Source of the DNA: Streptomonospora mangrovi
GTDB lineage: Bacteria; Actinomycetota; Actinomycetes; Streptosporangiales; Streptosporangiaceae
NCBI RefSeq assembly: GCF_027604915.1
Contig: NZ_JAJAQC010000030.1
Span: 24,697 to 88,696 of the forward strand
Reading direction: 5' to 3'
DNA: 64,000 nucleotides
Made by a program: the position numbers and the translations under genes. The notes under the pieces are model-generated. The model worked only from the letters and a program-made list of their open reading frames with translations. It had not been told where the DNA came from and searched no databases. Below, one piece after another: positions 27,191 to 35,775 of this stretch. The stretch's first letter is position 1; every line of letters starts with the position of its first letter.

Positions 27191-29626
27191 TCAGCGCTGG
27201 GTGACCTCGGCGTAGGCCTGGCGGACGTCGGCGCTGGTCACCCGGGTGAGGTCGGCGGCGGTGGCGGAGTCGCCCAGCTCCTCGGCGACGCGGACGTCGC
27301 GGTGGGAGCACGCCTTCTCGAACAGGGAGCGGGCGAAGCGGCCGTTGCCCAGTTCGTCGATCCAGCCGGAGTCGCACACGTAGCCGAAGATCTTGCGCAG
27401 GTCCTCGCGGGCGGAGGGGTCGAAGGTGTCGCCGGTGCGCTCGGCCACCACCTGGGCGATCTCGGTCAGCTCCTCGGGGGTGTAGCTGGGGAAGGCCACC
27501 CGGACGTTGAACCGGGAGGACAGGCCGGCGTTGCTGGCCAGGAACCGGTCCATCTCGGCGGGGTAGCCCGCCAGCACCACGACCAGCCGGTCGCGGTCGT
27601 CCTCGGCCCGCTTGAGCAGGGTCTGGATGGCCTCGGAGCCGAAGGCGTCGCCGCCGCTGTAGCCGGGGTTGGCCAGGGAGTACGCCTCGTCGATGAACAG
27701 CACCCCGCCCAGCGCGCGGTCGACCAGCTTGCCGGTCTTGATGGCGGTGGCGCCCAGGTGCTCGCCGACCAGGTCGGCGCGCTGGGCCTCGACCACGTCG
27801 GCGCGGCTGAGCAGGCCCAGCGCGGCGAAGACCCGGCCCAGGATGCGGGCGACCGAGGTCTTGCCGGTGCCCGGCGGCCCGGAGAACACGAAGTGCCGCA
27901 TCGGCGGGTGGTTGCGCAGCCCCTGCTCCTCGCGGAGCTTGGCCATCTGGAGCTGGGCCACGATCGAGCGGACCTGCCGCTTGACCGGCTCCAGCCCGAT
28001 CATGGCGTCCAGCTCGGCCAGCGCCTGCTCGATGTCGGGGGTCTCGCCGAAGCCGGGCAGCCGCCGGGTCAGGGAGTCGAAGGCGGTGGCGATGTCGGGG
28101 GCGCGCACGGTGACCAGCTCGCGGGGCTGGGGCCGGCCCTGGTCGGCCTCGGCGGTGACCACGCGGACGTCGCGCGCCTCGGCGGCCTTCTCGACCAGGG
28201 AGCGCACGAACCGGCCGTTGCCCAGGTCGTCGATGGCGCCGCCGCGCACGGTCTGGTCGAAGCGGCGGCGCAGCGCCGGGCGGGCCTCGTCGTCCAGCAG
28301 GTCGCCGCGCTGCTCGAACAGGTACTCGGCGATGCGGTGCAGCTCGTCGGCGGTGTAGCTGGGGAAGGTGATGCGGGTGGCGAACCGCGAGGCCAGGCCG
28401 GGGTTGGAGGCCAGGAAGCGGTCCATCTCGTCCTCGTAGCCGGCCAGGATCATGACGAGCCGGTCGCGGTCGTCCTCGGCGCGCTTGAGCAGGGTCTGCA
28501 CGGCCTCGTTGCCGAACCGGTCGGGCTGGCCGTCGCCGTCGTTGACCAGGGAGTACGCCTCGTCGATGAACAGCACCCCGCCCAGCGCGCGGTCGACCAG
28601 CTCGTTGGTCTTGATGGCGGTGGCGCCCAGGTACTCCCCGACCAGGTCGGCGCGCTGGGCCTCCACCACGCGCGGGGTGGGCAGCAGCCCGAAGGAGTGG
28701 AAGACGGTGGCCAGGGTGCGGGCCACGCTGGTCTTGCCGGTGCCCGGCGGCCCGGAGAACACCAGGTGGCGCAGCGGCTTGTCGACGGCATAGCCGGCGT
28801 CGGCGCGCAGCCGGGCGGCCTCGATGGAGGCGGCGATGGCGCGGACCTGCTGCTTGACCGGGTCGAGCCCGATCATGTTCTCCAGTTCGGCCAGCGCCTC
28901 GTCCACCGGGATGGGCGCGGCGTCCTCGCCGGGGTCGCGGGCGGGGCGGGCGCGCCGCCCCTCGGCGGCGCGTTCGCGCGTGTCGGGGCGAGCGCCGGGC
29001 GGGGGCGCCCCCCGGGTGGTGGTGTGGCGGGTGGGCGGCGGCGCGCCGAGTTCGCGCATGGTGCGGCGCAGCCGGTAGGCGGCCACCGCGCGCCAGACCA
29101 GCGCCAGCCCGGCGCCGGCTGCGGCGCACACCAGGCCGAGGGCGGGCGGCGCGGAGCCGGCCAGCATCCCGGCCAGCGACACGCTCATGCCGACGATGAG
29201 GGCGATGAGCAGCGCCAGCAGGGTGGTGTGCCAGACCGGGAACTCCTGGATGCGGGTGGCGGCCAGCGACACCGCCAGCGGCAGCAGGGGCAGCAGGAGC
29301 AGGAACGACGCCTCGGCCACCGGGATGGGGATGAGGAAGAGGGTGTAGGCCAGCGCGGTCCAGCCGATGGCGATGACGGTGGTGGCCACGGCGTCGGTGG
29401 AGCGCATCAGCGCGGCGAACACCAGCAGCGCGGCGACGGTGACGGACACGGCGGTGAGCACGGGCAGGCCGGTGAGCAGCGCGGCCACGGCCACGACGGT
29501 GACGGCCACCAGCGCGGCGACGGCGCGGGTGCGCAAGGCCACCCCGTAGTAGGCCGCGCGCATCCGCCCCAGGGCGGAGGGCCCCTCGGGCCGCTCCGTG
29601 GTCTGGGAGCGTTCGTCGCGCGGCAT
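27191..29626 (-). CDS. Membrane-anchored tandem AAA+ ATPase (CbbX/EccA-type domains)
   Basis: This 811-residue protein has about six membrane helices at the N-terminus (about 35-180), a Pro/Arg-rich linker, then two AAA+ domains of the CbbX/SpoVK/EccA type. Walker A motifs GPPGTGKT lie at about 292-299 and 584-591, each followed by VLFIDEAYSL Walker B and the paired VVEAQRADLVGExLGATAIKT segment. Both ATP sites look intact. Family members remodel protein complexes (rubisco activase CbbX, type VII secretion EccA). Neither rubisco nor ESX genes are next to it, so its client is unknown. The ATG at 29626 is chosen for AAGGGA six bases upstream; a start 33 bases further 5' is open. Confidence 0.88.
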   Translation of the reverse strand: MPRDERSQTTERPEGPSALGRMRAAYYGVALRTRAVAALVAVTVVAVAALLTGLPVLTAVSVTVAALLVFAALMRSTDAVATTVIAIGWTALAYTLFLIPIPVAEASFLLLLPLLPLAVSLAATRIQEFPVWHTTLLALLIALIVGMSVSLAGMLAGSAPPALGLVCAAAGAGLALVWRAVAAYRLRRTMRELGAPPPTRHTTTRGAPPPGARPDTRERAAEGRRARPARDPGEDAAPIPVDEALAELENMIGLDPVKQQVRAIAASIEAARLRADAGYAVDKPLRHLVFSGPPGTGKTSVARTLATVFHSFGLLPTPRVVEAQRADLVGEYLGATAIKTNELVDRALGGVLFIDEAYSLVNDGDGQPDRFGNEAVQTLLKRAEDDRDRLVMILAGYEDEMDRFLASNPGLASRFATRITFPSYTADELHRIAEYLFEQRGDLLDDEARPALRRRFDQTVRGGAIDDLGNGRFVRSLVEKAAEARDVRVVTAEADQGRPQPRELVTVRAPDIATAFDSLTRRLPGFGETPDIEQALAELDAMIGLEPVKRQVRSIVAQLQMAKLREEQGLRNHPPMRHFVFSGPPGTGKTSVARILGRVFAALGLLSRADVVEAQRADLVGEHLGATAIKTGKLVDRALGGVLFIDEAYSLANPGYSGGDAFGSEAIQTLLKRAEDDRDRLVVVLAGYPAEMDRFLASNAGLSSRFNVRVAFPSYTPEELTEIAQVVAERTGDTFDPSAREDLRKIFGYVCDSGWIDELGNGRFARSLFEKACSHRDVRVAEELGDSATAADLTRVTSADVRQAYAEVTQR

Positions 29627-29731
29627 CCGGCGTCCCTTCGCTTGCCTTAACGGGTCCATATTGCCGCGAAACGCGGAACTTTCATAAGGAGCCGGGCCCG
29701 GCGGGGGTCCGTGTCGGGTGCGCGGCGGCGC

Positions 29732-30442
29732 CTACAGCAGGGCGGTCTGGCCGTCGGGCTGCGGCCGGGGGCGCCGCAGGTGCCGCCACTTGGGCAGGTC
29801 GTCCAGGTAGGCCCAGCTCATGCGGTGGTGGGGGGTGGGGCCGAGGTCGGCCAGGGCGGCGCGGTGGACGGGTGAGGGGTAGCCCACGCCGGTGGCGAAG
29901 CCGTAGTCGGGGAAGTGGGTGTCCAGGCCGGCCATGTAGGTGTCGCGGTGCACCTTGGCCAGCACCGAGGCCGCCGCCACGCTGACGCAGCGCAGGTCGG
30001 CCTGGATCTGGGTGCGCACCCGCCAAGGGCTGCCCAGGAAGTCGTGCTTGCCGTCGAGGATCACGGCGTCGGGGCGGTGGCGCAGCCCGGCCAGCGCGCG
30101 GGAGGCGGCCAGGCGCAGCGCGCGGGTCATGCCGAGGTCGTCGATCTCGGCGGGGTCGGCCTGGCCGAAGGCGTGGTCGCGCACCCAGGGCCGCAGGAGT
30201 TCGGCCATGGCGGCACGGCGCTGGGGGGTGAGCCGCTTGGAGTCGGTGAGCCCCTCGGGCGGCGGGGTGCCGTCGGTGACGGCCGCGCACACCACCACGG
30301 GGCCGGCCCAGGCGCCGCGGCCGACCTCGTCGACCCCCGCGACCAGGGCGGCGCCCTCGGCGGCGAGTTCGCGTTCGAGGTCGTAGCACGGGACCGGCGG
30401 GGCGGCGGCCGGTGCCGGGGTACTCGGGGATGTCTGGACCAC
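29732..30442 (-). CDS. rnhB: Ribonuclease HII
   Basis: This enzyme cuts the RNA strand of RNA:DNA hybrids and starts removal of single ribonucleotides from DNA. At 236 residues it has all four type 2 RNase H carboxylates: Asp38 and Glu39 in [14 protein letters not shown], Asp130 in [10 protein letters not shown], and Asp167 in AKVHRDTYM. The C-terminus ([29 protein letters not shown]) is typical. The start is GTG 30442. It is divergent from the membrane protein gene. Confidence 0.95.
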   Translation of the reverse strand: MVQTSPSTPAPAAAPPVPCYDLERELAAEGAALVAGVDEVGRGAWAGPVVVCAAVTDGTPPPEGLTDSKRLTPQRRAAMAELLRPWVRDHAFGQADPAEIDDLGMTRALRLAASRALAGLRHRPDAVILDGKHDFLGSPWRVRTQIQADLRCVSVAAASVLAKVHRDTYMAGLDTHFPDYGFATGVGYPSPVHRAALADLGPTPHHRMSWAYLDDLPKWRHLRRPRPQPDGQTALL

Positions 30443-30598
30443 GGGACAAGCCTAGGGGTTCGTGCGCCGCCGCCACACCCTTTACGGCGGGATACCCAGG
30501 CGGTTTTCGCCCGGCCACCGCGTGTGACGCCCAGGCACGGCGGTCACGTTCGGTAGTTTCCGCTTGGCTCGACGTGGGCGAGGAGAGGGGCGGCAGGG

Positions 30599-31132
30599 GT
30601 GAGGCGGAGCACTCGGAGCACGAAGGGCGCAGAGGGCGCGGAGGGCGCCGTGGCGCTGTACGACGTGGCGGCCCTGGCGGGCCGGATCGCGGCGGCCTGG
30701 ATCGTGGCCGAGTACGCCTGGGGCGCCCTGCCGGGGTGGTGGGGCGCCGGCGCCGGCCCCTCGCCGCTGGGCTGGGCGGTGGTGGGCTGCGCGGCGGCGT
30801 TCGCGGCGGGTGCGGCGCCGCGGGTGAGCGGCGCGGTGCTGGCGGCCGTGGCGGTGAGCGCGCTGGGGCCGCCGGTGGCGGCGGCGGGCGCGGGCGGCGC
30901 GGCCGGGCCGTGGTGGGTGGCGGCGGCGGCGCTGTGCGTGCTGGGGGCGGTGCGGCCGGGCCGGCTGGCGCTGGGGGTCCGCCCGCGCCGGCGCGGGCGG
31001 GCGGGGCGGGGGCCGGAGGGGGCGCGCACGGGCGCGACCGGTGCGCGGCGGTCCGGGCGTCGGCCTGATGAAGCGCCGCCACTCCCGTATCCTGGTGGCC
31101 GGGCCGCGTTCGGGCGGCCTTCCCGTACCTGA
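30599..31132 (+). CDS. Small hypothetical membrane protein
   Basis: I do not recognise it. The 177 residues start with a short polar region, followed by about four short hydrophobic Ala/Gly/Val-rich segments between residues 20 and 125. A basic Arg/Gly/Pro tail follows. Third positions are almost all G/C through the hydrophobic part, which supports coding; the last 40 residues are less convincing. The GTG at 30599 has GAGGAGAGG about 15 bases upstream. It may form an operon with the membrane protein that begins 69 bases downstream. Confidence 0.5.
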   Translation: MRRSTRSTKGAEGAEGAVALYDVAALAGRIAAAWIVAEYAWGALPGWWGAGAGPSPLGWAVVGCAAAFAAGAAPRVSGAVLAAVAVSALGPPVAAAGAGGAAGPWWVAAAALCVLGAVRPGRLALGVRPRRRGRAGRGPEGARTGATGARRSGRRPDEAPPLPYPGGRAAFGRPSRT

Positions 31133-31200
31133 CCTTGTCCGCCCGGGCACCCCCGCGCCCCGGGGCGGACCCCGCTCACCCCCGAGGGGAACACTCGCTC

Positions 31201-31842
31201 ATGTCCGCCACCGAAGAGGGCTCGGTCGCGAAGCTCATCGAGATCGCCCACCCCCCGACTCCGCGGCAGCGGCTGACGGAATGGGCGTCGCGGCCTCCGG
31301 GCCGGCTCTACATCCCGGCGTGCACCCTGATCGGGCTGATCCTGCTCTATGAGGAGAGCGTGCCCGGCGGCCACCTGCCCAGCTTCCTGCTCGGCATGGG
31401 CGGCGGCGCGGTGCTGGCGGCCATGGGGGCACTGCGGCTGGGGATCGCCATGAGCATCGCGCGGCCGATGATCCTGCGGTACTGGCTGCGGTGGATCTCG
31501 GCGCCGCTGATCGCGCTGGCCGCGATCGTGCTGTCGGTGACCGACATCCCGCTCCAGGCGCGCGTGGAGGCGTCGGTGTCGGCGCTGGACGAGGTCCGCC
31601 AGACCGCCGAGCCGGCCTCCACCATGCCGCTGGACGAGTGGGCGGGCATGTACCCGCTGTCGGCGCTGACCACGACCCCCGACGGCGTCACCCGCTACAC
31701 CGTGCGCGGCGCGGGGCTGCTGGACGCGTCTGGCCTGGCCCACAGCCGCGAGGAGCTGCCCACCGACGTGTTCGTGGAGGGCCACGGCGGCGTGGTCTAC
31801 GAGCACATCTTCGGCGACTGGTACTCCTGGAGCGAGTACTGA
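31201..31842 (+). CDS. Hypothetical membrane protein
   Basis: This 213-residue protein has about three membrane helices: LYIPACTLIGLILLY (about 36-50), FLLGMGGGAVLAAMGALRLGIAM (about 62-84) and WISAPLIALAAIVLSV (about 97-112). A C-terminal soluble domain (about 115-213) faces one side of the membrane and ends in the aromatic HIFGDWYSWSEY. No family was recognised. The ATG at 31201 has GAGGGG about 12 bases upstream. Confidence 0.7.
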   Translation: MSATEEGSVAKLIEIAHPPTPRQRLTEWASRPPGRLYIPACTLIGLILLYEESVPGGHLPSFLLGMGGGAVLAAMGALRLGIAMSIARPMILRYWLRWISAPLIALAAIVLSVTDIPLQARVEASVSALDEVRQTAEPASTMPLDEWAGMYPLSALTTTPDGVTRYTVRGAGLLDASGLAHSREELPTDVFVEGHGGVVYEHIFGDWYSWSEY

Positions 31843-31846
31843 GCAC

Positions 31847-31862
31847 CCGCGGGCGCGGGTAG
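31847..31862 (+). terminator. Hairpin after membrane protein gene
   Basis: ACCCGCG (31847-31853) pairs with CGCGGGT (31856-31862) around GG, five bases after the stop codon. There is no T run. Confidence 0.4.
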
Positions 31863-32087
31863 GGCGGGCGGGCTCGGGCGCGCCGCGCCCTCCCCTCCCC
31901 CGCCTGTCCCTGTGCCCGCGCCTGCCTGCGCCGCCGCGCCGACACGCCCGGGTTCCCGAACGGCCCGTGGGTCTTGTCACCGGGCGTTCGGGCCCCGGGG
32001 GCGCGCCGTCTCACCTTTCTCTTATCAACGCCCGGTAGACATGGGTGCGCGAGAAGGTTGGCACTGACGTCCAGGGACGGGGACGAG

Positions 32088-32279
32088 ATGACCGAGTTCA
32101 TGACAACACTGCACCTTCGCATCCACGACGCGGTCACCGCGCTGAAGTCCGCGCGCGAGCGCGGCGACGAGGACCTGTGCCTGGTCCAGGCCGGCGAGAT
32201 CGAGGACCTGGTGGAGATCGCCGCCCGGCACGGGGTCGACATCGACTGCGGGTACGGCGCGCTGGCCCACGCCGCCTGA
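32088..32279 (+). CDS. Small hypothetical protein
   Basis: This 63-residue soluble helical protein (LHLRIHDAVTALKSARERGDEDLCLVQAGEIEDLVEIAARHGVD) has no recognised family. The regular heptad-like spacing suggests two antiparallel helices. The ATG at 32088 is preceded by GGGACGGGGACGAG. The GC-rich third positions and the clear terminator immediately downstream both support a real gene. It is convergent with the SPFH pair. Confidence 0.6.
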   Translation: MTEFMTTLHLRIHDAVTALKSARERGDEDLCLVQAGEIEDLVEIAARHGVDIDCGYGALAHAA

Positions 32280-32304
32280 GGGCGGTGCGGGCGACCGCAC
32301 GCGA

Positions 32305-32332
32305 AAGGGGGAGGCCGCCCGGCCTCCCCCTT
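32305..32332. terminator. Terminator between convergent genes
   Basis: AAGGGGGAGGCC (32305-32316) pairs perfectly with GGCCTCCCCCTT (32321-32332) around GCCC. It sits between the stops of the 63-residue gene and the SPFH operon and can serve both strands. Confidence 0.75.
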
Positions 32333-32360
32333 CGTCGTTGCCGCCTGAGGGCGGCGGCGC

Positions 32361-33827
32361 TCAGCGGCGGCGCTGCTTGCGCTTGCCGCCGCCCGAGCCC
32401 TGCTGGCGCTGCTGCTCCTGCTGGAGGTCCGCCACGACCTCCTGGGAGCGGTCGCCCGCCGCGGCCACGGCGCCCTGGGCCTGCCGGAACACGTCCTTGG
32501 CGGACTCGGCGAGGTCGTCGGCGCCGCGCCCGCCGGCGTCCAGCCGGGCGCGGGCGCCCCGGCCGCCGCCCCGGCGCTCGGCCAGTTCGGGCAGGAACTG
32601 GGCCAGCAGCAGGGTCGACAGCGCCGAGGAGTCGCCCCCGTTGCCGTCGGTGCGCACGACCAGCGGCTGGGGCGCGCGCTCGGCCAGGGTGGCGCCCACG
32701 TCCAGGCGGCGCCGGGCCAGCTCGTAGCGCAGCACCGCGCGGTTGTCGCGGTAGGAGGTGGCCAGGCGGCGCTGGGCCTTGGCCTCGTTCTGCGCGGCGA
32801 CGAGGTCGGCCCGGCCGCGGGTCTCGATCTCGTAGCGGACGCGCTGGGCCTCGGTCTCCTGCTCCTCCAGCATCTGCGCGACGTCCTTGCGGGCCTTGTT
32901 CAGCGCCGCGTTGACCTCGACGATCTTGGCGTCGCGGGTCTTCTTGGACCGCTCGATGTCCATGAGCAGGGTGTCGATGCGCCGCTTGCGGGTCAGCTCC
33001 CACTCCTGCTCGTAGGCCACCAGCTCCTTGGCGACCCGCTCGCGGGTGGCCAGGTGCTGCTGGTACTGGTTGGGCAGTTGGACGTCGGGGATGTTGCAGC
33101 CCATGATGCGCACGCCGTAGCGGCTGAGCTGCCGGTTGAGCAGCTCCTGCATGTCGGCGACGTCGGAGCCGCGCAGGTCGTAGGCGCTCTCGGTGCGCAC
33201 CTGGCGGCTGCGCTGGCGGATGGCGTCCTGCACGGCGTTGGACAGCACCAGGTCGAAGTTGCTGGCGCCGATGCCGCGCACGAAGGCGACCGCGTCGGTG
33301 ATGCGGAACTTCAGGAAGAACTCGATCGACTTCAGCGGCACGTTCTCGTGCGTGGGGCAGGCCAGGACCGGGGCGGTGTAGGGGATCTCGGTGGAGATGT
33401 CCACCACGAAGTCCACCCGGGCCCAGGGGTTCCACAGGTAGTGGCGGCCGGGGTCGAGCTGGCCGACCACGGCGCCGTAGCGGGTGAGGACGCCCACGGT
33501 GCCCTGCTCGATCTCCACGATGGAGGAGCGCCACCACCACAGCAGCCCCAGCAGCAGGGCGGCCATGGCCAGCACCAGCGCGGGCACGGCGATCCAGGCC
33601 AGCAGCGGGCCGCCCGCGACGGCCAGCAGCAGGGCGGTGGTGACCAGGTAGAACGCCGCCCAGACGAGGACGGTCCAGCGCAGGCCGCGGCTGTCGCGCG
33701 GGATGACCACCGGCACCAGGGCGCCCTGGTCGCCGCCGCGCAGCAGGCGCGCGATGTCGTTCCAGGAGGCCAGGGCCTCCTTGATGCTGGAGCCGCCCCT
33801 GCCGGGTTCGGCCGACTGCTGGCTCAT
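32361..33827 (-). CDS. Membrane SPFH/band-7 protein (second of pair)
   Basis: The protein has 488 residues. A polar leader is followed by two adjacent membrane helices (about 51-71 and 75-98), then an SPFH/band-7 domain from about 102 (SSIVEIEQGTVGVLTRYGAVVGQLDPGRHYLWNPW) to about 260. A long charged coiled coil (about 265-400) and a Gln/Arg-rich tail ending KRKQRRR complete it. SPFH proteins oligomerise and scaffold membrane microdomains. The ATG at 33827 has AGGGAGGT upstream and overlaps the partner's stop as ATGA. No NfeD-type partner is encoded nearby. It resembles the upstream SPFH protein in layout but is clearly divergent in sequence. Confidence 0.85.
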   Translation of the reverse strand: MSQQSAEPGRGGSSIKEALASWNDIARLLRGGDQGALVPVVIPRDSRGLRWTVLVWAAFYLVTTALLLAVAGGPLLAWIAVPALVLAMAALLLGLLWWWRSSIVEIEQGTVGVLTRYGAVVGQLDPGRHYLWNPWARVDFVVDISTEIPYTAPVLACPTHENVPLKSIEFFLKFRITDAVAFVRGIGASNFDLVLSNAVQDAIRQRSRQVRTESAYDLRGSDVADMQELLNRQLSRYGVRIMGCNIPDVQLPNQYQQHLATRERVAKELVAYEQEWELTRKRRIDTLLMDIERSKKTRDAKIVEVNAALNKARKDVAQMLEEQETEAQRVRYEIETRGRADLVAAQNEAKAQRRLATSYRDNRAVLRYELARRRLDVGATLAERAPQPLVVRTDGNGGDSSALSTLLLAQFLPELAERRGGGRGARARLDAGGRGADDLAESAKDVFRQAQGAVAAAGDRSQEVVADLQQEQQRQQGSGGGKRKQRRR

Positions 33828-35575
33828 CGCGGACCTCCCTCGTTCGGGCCGGGCGTGCCGTGCGTCGGCCACGGCGGGGTCGGGCCGTCAGGGTCGGGGA
33901 ACCCGCCCTCGGCCGGGGACTGCTGGGGCTCCTGCGGCGCGGCGCCGGAGGCGGTGGCCTGGGCGGCGCCGATGCGCTGCTCGACGGTGTCGTCGGCGAC
34001 CGACTGGCGGATCTCCTCGATCCGGTCGGCGTTGGGGTCCTCCTCGGACACCGGCGCGGCCGGGCCGGTGTCCTCGTCGGCCTCCAGCACCCGGGCGATC
34101 TCGGCCTCGCGGTCGGCGATGCGCTGGGAGATCTCCGAGAGGCGGGCGCGGATGGCGGCCATGTCCTCGTCGGAGAACAACTGGGCCTCGGCCTCGCCGA
34201 TGATGTTCTGGGCCACGCGCAGGAAGTCCACGCTGGTGTCGTCGGCGCCGCCGATGTGCAGCACCTGGGGCAGGCTGTCGGCGACCGACTCCAGCTTGTC
34301 CAGGAGGTCCTGCTGGTAGCGGTAGTTGAGGATCTCGGGCGCCTCGGCCGCGCTGACGGCGCGGATGTCCAGGGCCTGGGCCTCCAGCAGGGCGGCGTTG
34401 GCGTTGGCGGTGGACTCCGCCTCCACGAACCGCTGGCGGGCCTGGGCGCGCGCCCGGTTGGTCTCGCGCTCCAGGGCGGTGTCCATCTGCGCCTGGTACT
34501 GGGCGATGTCGGCCTGGATGGCGGAGAGGGTCTCGTTCAGCGAGGCCAGCTCCTTGTTGAGGTCGCCCTCGTTCTGCTCCTTGCGGAGCTGGAGCTCGTA
34601 CTCGTAGGTGTAGGCCTCCTTGGCCACGCGCACCATCTCCGGAGCCGCGAGGTCCATGCGGTACTCCTGGCTGGAGGGCTCGGCGTGGGTGATGTTGGCG
34701 TTGGTCAGCCGCACGGCGGGCAGGAACTGCTGGTTGAGCTGCTCCAGCAGGCGGGCGGTGTTCTCGCCGACCATGTCGTAGATCTCCGACGCCTGCTGGT
34801 CGTAGATCAGGCTGCGCGTGACCTCGCTGATGGCGTTGTTGAGCTTCTCCTGGAAGCCCTGCACCGCGCCCAGCACGAAGATGAACTGCTCGGGGTCCTC
34901 GATCTTGAACTGCACGAACAGGTCGATGGACGCCTTGACGCCGCTCTTGGTGGGCGCCTCGCGGATGGGGGCGTTGAAGGGGTACTCGCGGGTGGTGTTG
35001 ACGATGTAGGAGACCCGCTTCCAGGGGTTGAACAGGGTGACGCGGCCGGGGCCCACGACCTGCTCCAGCTTGCCGAAGCGGGTGATCAGCGCGGCGCAGC
35101 CGTCGGGCACCATGACCAGGCCCTGGCGCCACCACAGGAACGCGGCGACGGCCACGAGCAGCACCCAGTAGTGCACGCCGAAGAACGGGTTGAGGAACAC
35201 CCCGGTGGCCAGGGAGACGGGGAAGGTGACGATCTGGCCCACGACACCCACGATGAGCAGCAGGATCACCGGCAGCATGGCGGTGAAGGTGCGTCCCCGG
35301 GGGATGACCATGGGGCAGATCACGTGCACCGGCCCGCCGGCGCCGCGCTCGAACGAGCTGCGGTTCAGCGCCTCGCCGGCGTTGTTGAGGGAGGTGGTCT
35401 GCTGCTCGACGCGCGTTCCCACGGAGGCGCCCTGTTCGCGGGCCGCCAGGAAGTCGCGCGGATCGAGCCCGAACCCCTCGGCCGCCTCGCCGAGCGCGTC
35501 GGAGACCGCCTGCCGGGGGTCGCCCCCTTGTGCGATCGAGGAGGCGGCCCCGCGCACCGTCTGCGCGAAGGACAT
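33824..35575 (-). CDS. Membrane SPFH/band-7 protein (first of pair)
   Basis: This 583-residue protein has an N-terminal soluble segment (1-95) followed by two membrane helices (about 99-122 and 131-149). The SPFH domain starts at about 152 (LVMVPDGCAALITRFGKLEQVVGPGRVTLFNPWKRVSYIVNTTREYPFN). A long coiled coil with Ala/Glu/Gln repeats follows (about 335-445), then LPQVLHIGG and an acidic Pro-rich tail. The ATG at 35575 has AAGGAG nine bases upstream. Four bases overlap with the next gene, so the two are probably made together and may co-assemble. No catalytic residues are seen. Confidence 0.87.
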   Translation of the reverse strand: MSFAQTVRGAASSIAQGGDPRQAVSDALGEAAEGFGLDPRDFLAAREQGASVGTRVEQQTTSLNNAGEALNRSSFERGAGGPVHVICPMVIPRGRTFTAMLPVILLLIVGVVGQIVTFPVSLATGVFLNPFFGVHYWVLLVAVAAFLWWRQGLVMVPDGCAALITRFGKLEQVVGPGRVTLFNPWKRVSYIVNTTREYPFNAPIREAPTKSGVKASIDLFVQFKIEDPEQFIFVLGAVQGFQEKLNNAISEVTRSLIYDQQASEIYDMVGENTARLLEQLNQQFLPAVRLTNANITHAEPSSQEYRMDLAAPEMVRVAKEAYTYEYELQLRKEQNEGDLNKELASLNETLSAIQADIAQYQAQMDTALERETNRARAQARQRFVEAESTANANAALLEAQALDIRAVSAAEAPEILNYRYQQDLLDKLESVADSLPQVLHIGGADDTSVDFLRVAQNIIGEAEAQLFSDEDMAAIRARLSEISQRIADREAEIARVLEADEDTGPAAPVSEEDPNADRIEEIRQSVADDTVEQRIGAAQATASGAAPQEPQQSPAEGGFPDPDGPTPPWPTHGTPGPNEGGPR

Positions 35576-35775
35576 AGGTATCGACTCCTTGCTGGGTTTG
35601 CGGAACTGCGGATATGACGCCGGCGGCGGGTGGGCGGTTCCGCGGTTCCTGCTGAGAGTCCCCGCATCGTCCCATATCAGGCAGGGGTTGTTAGCGGCTG
35701 TCCGGTAACCATCGCCTATCCATGTCCGCAAGCGGCCATAACGGAGGCCGCCGTTGGGCGGCTCCGAGGGGTGCG

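Noticed and set aside
27191..29626. Calling the AAA protein EccA of an ESX system
   Set aside because: EccA is soluble with an N-terminal TPR-like domain; this protein has membrane helices and two AAA modules, and no ESX gene is nearby.
30544..31980. Minus-strand 478-codon frame over the two membrane protein genes
   Set aside because: It is Arg/Pro-rich without a pattern, while the plus-strand frames show hydrophobic segments and proper starts.
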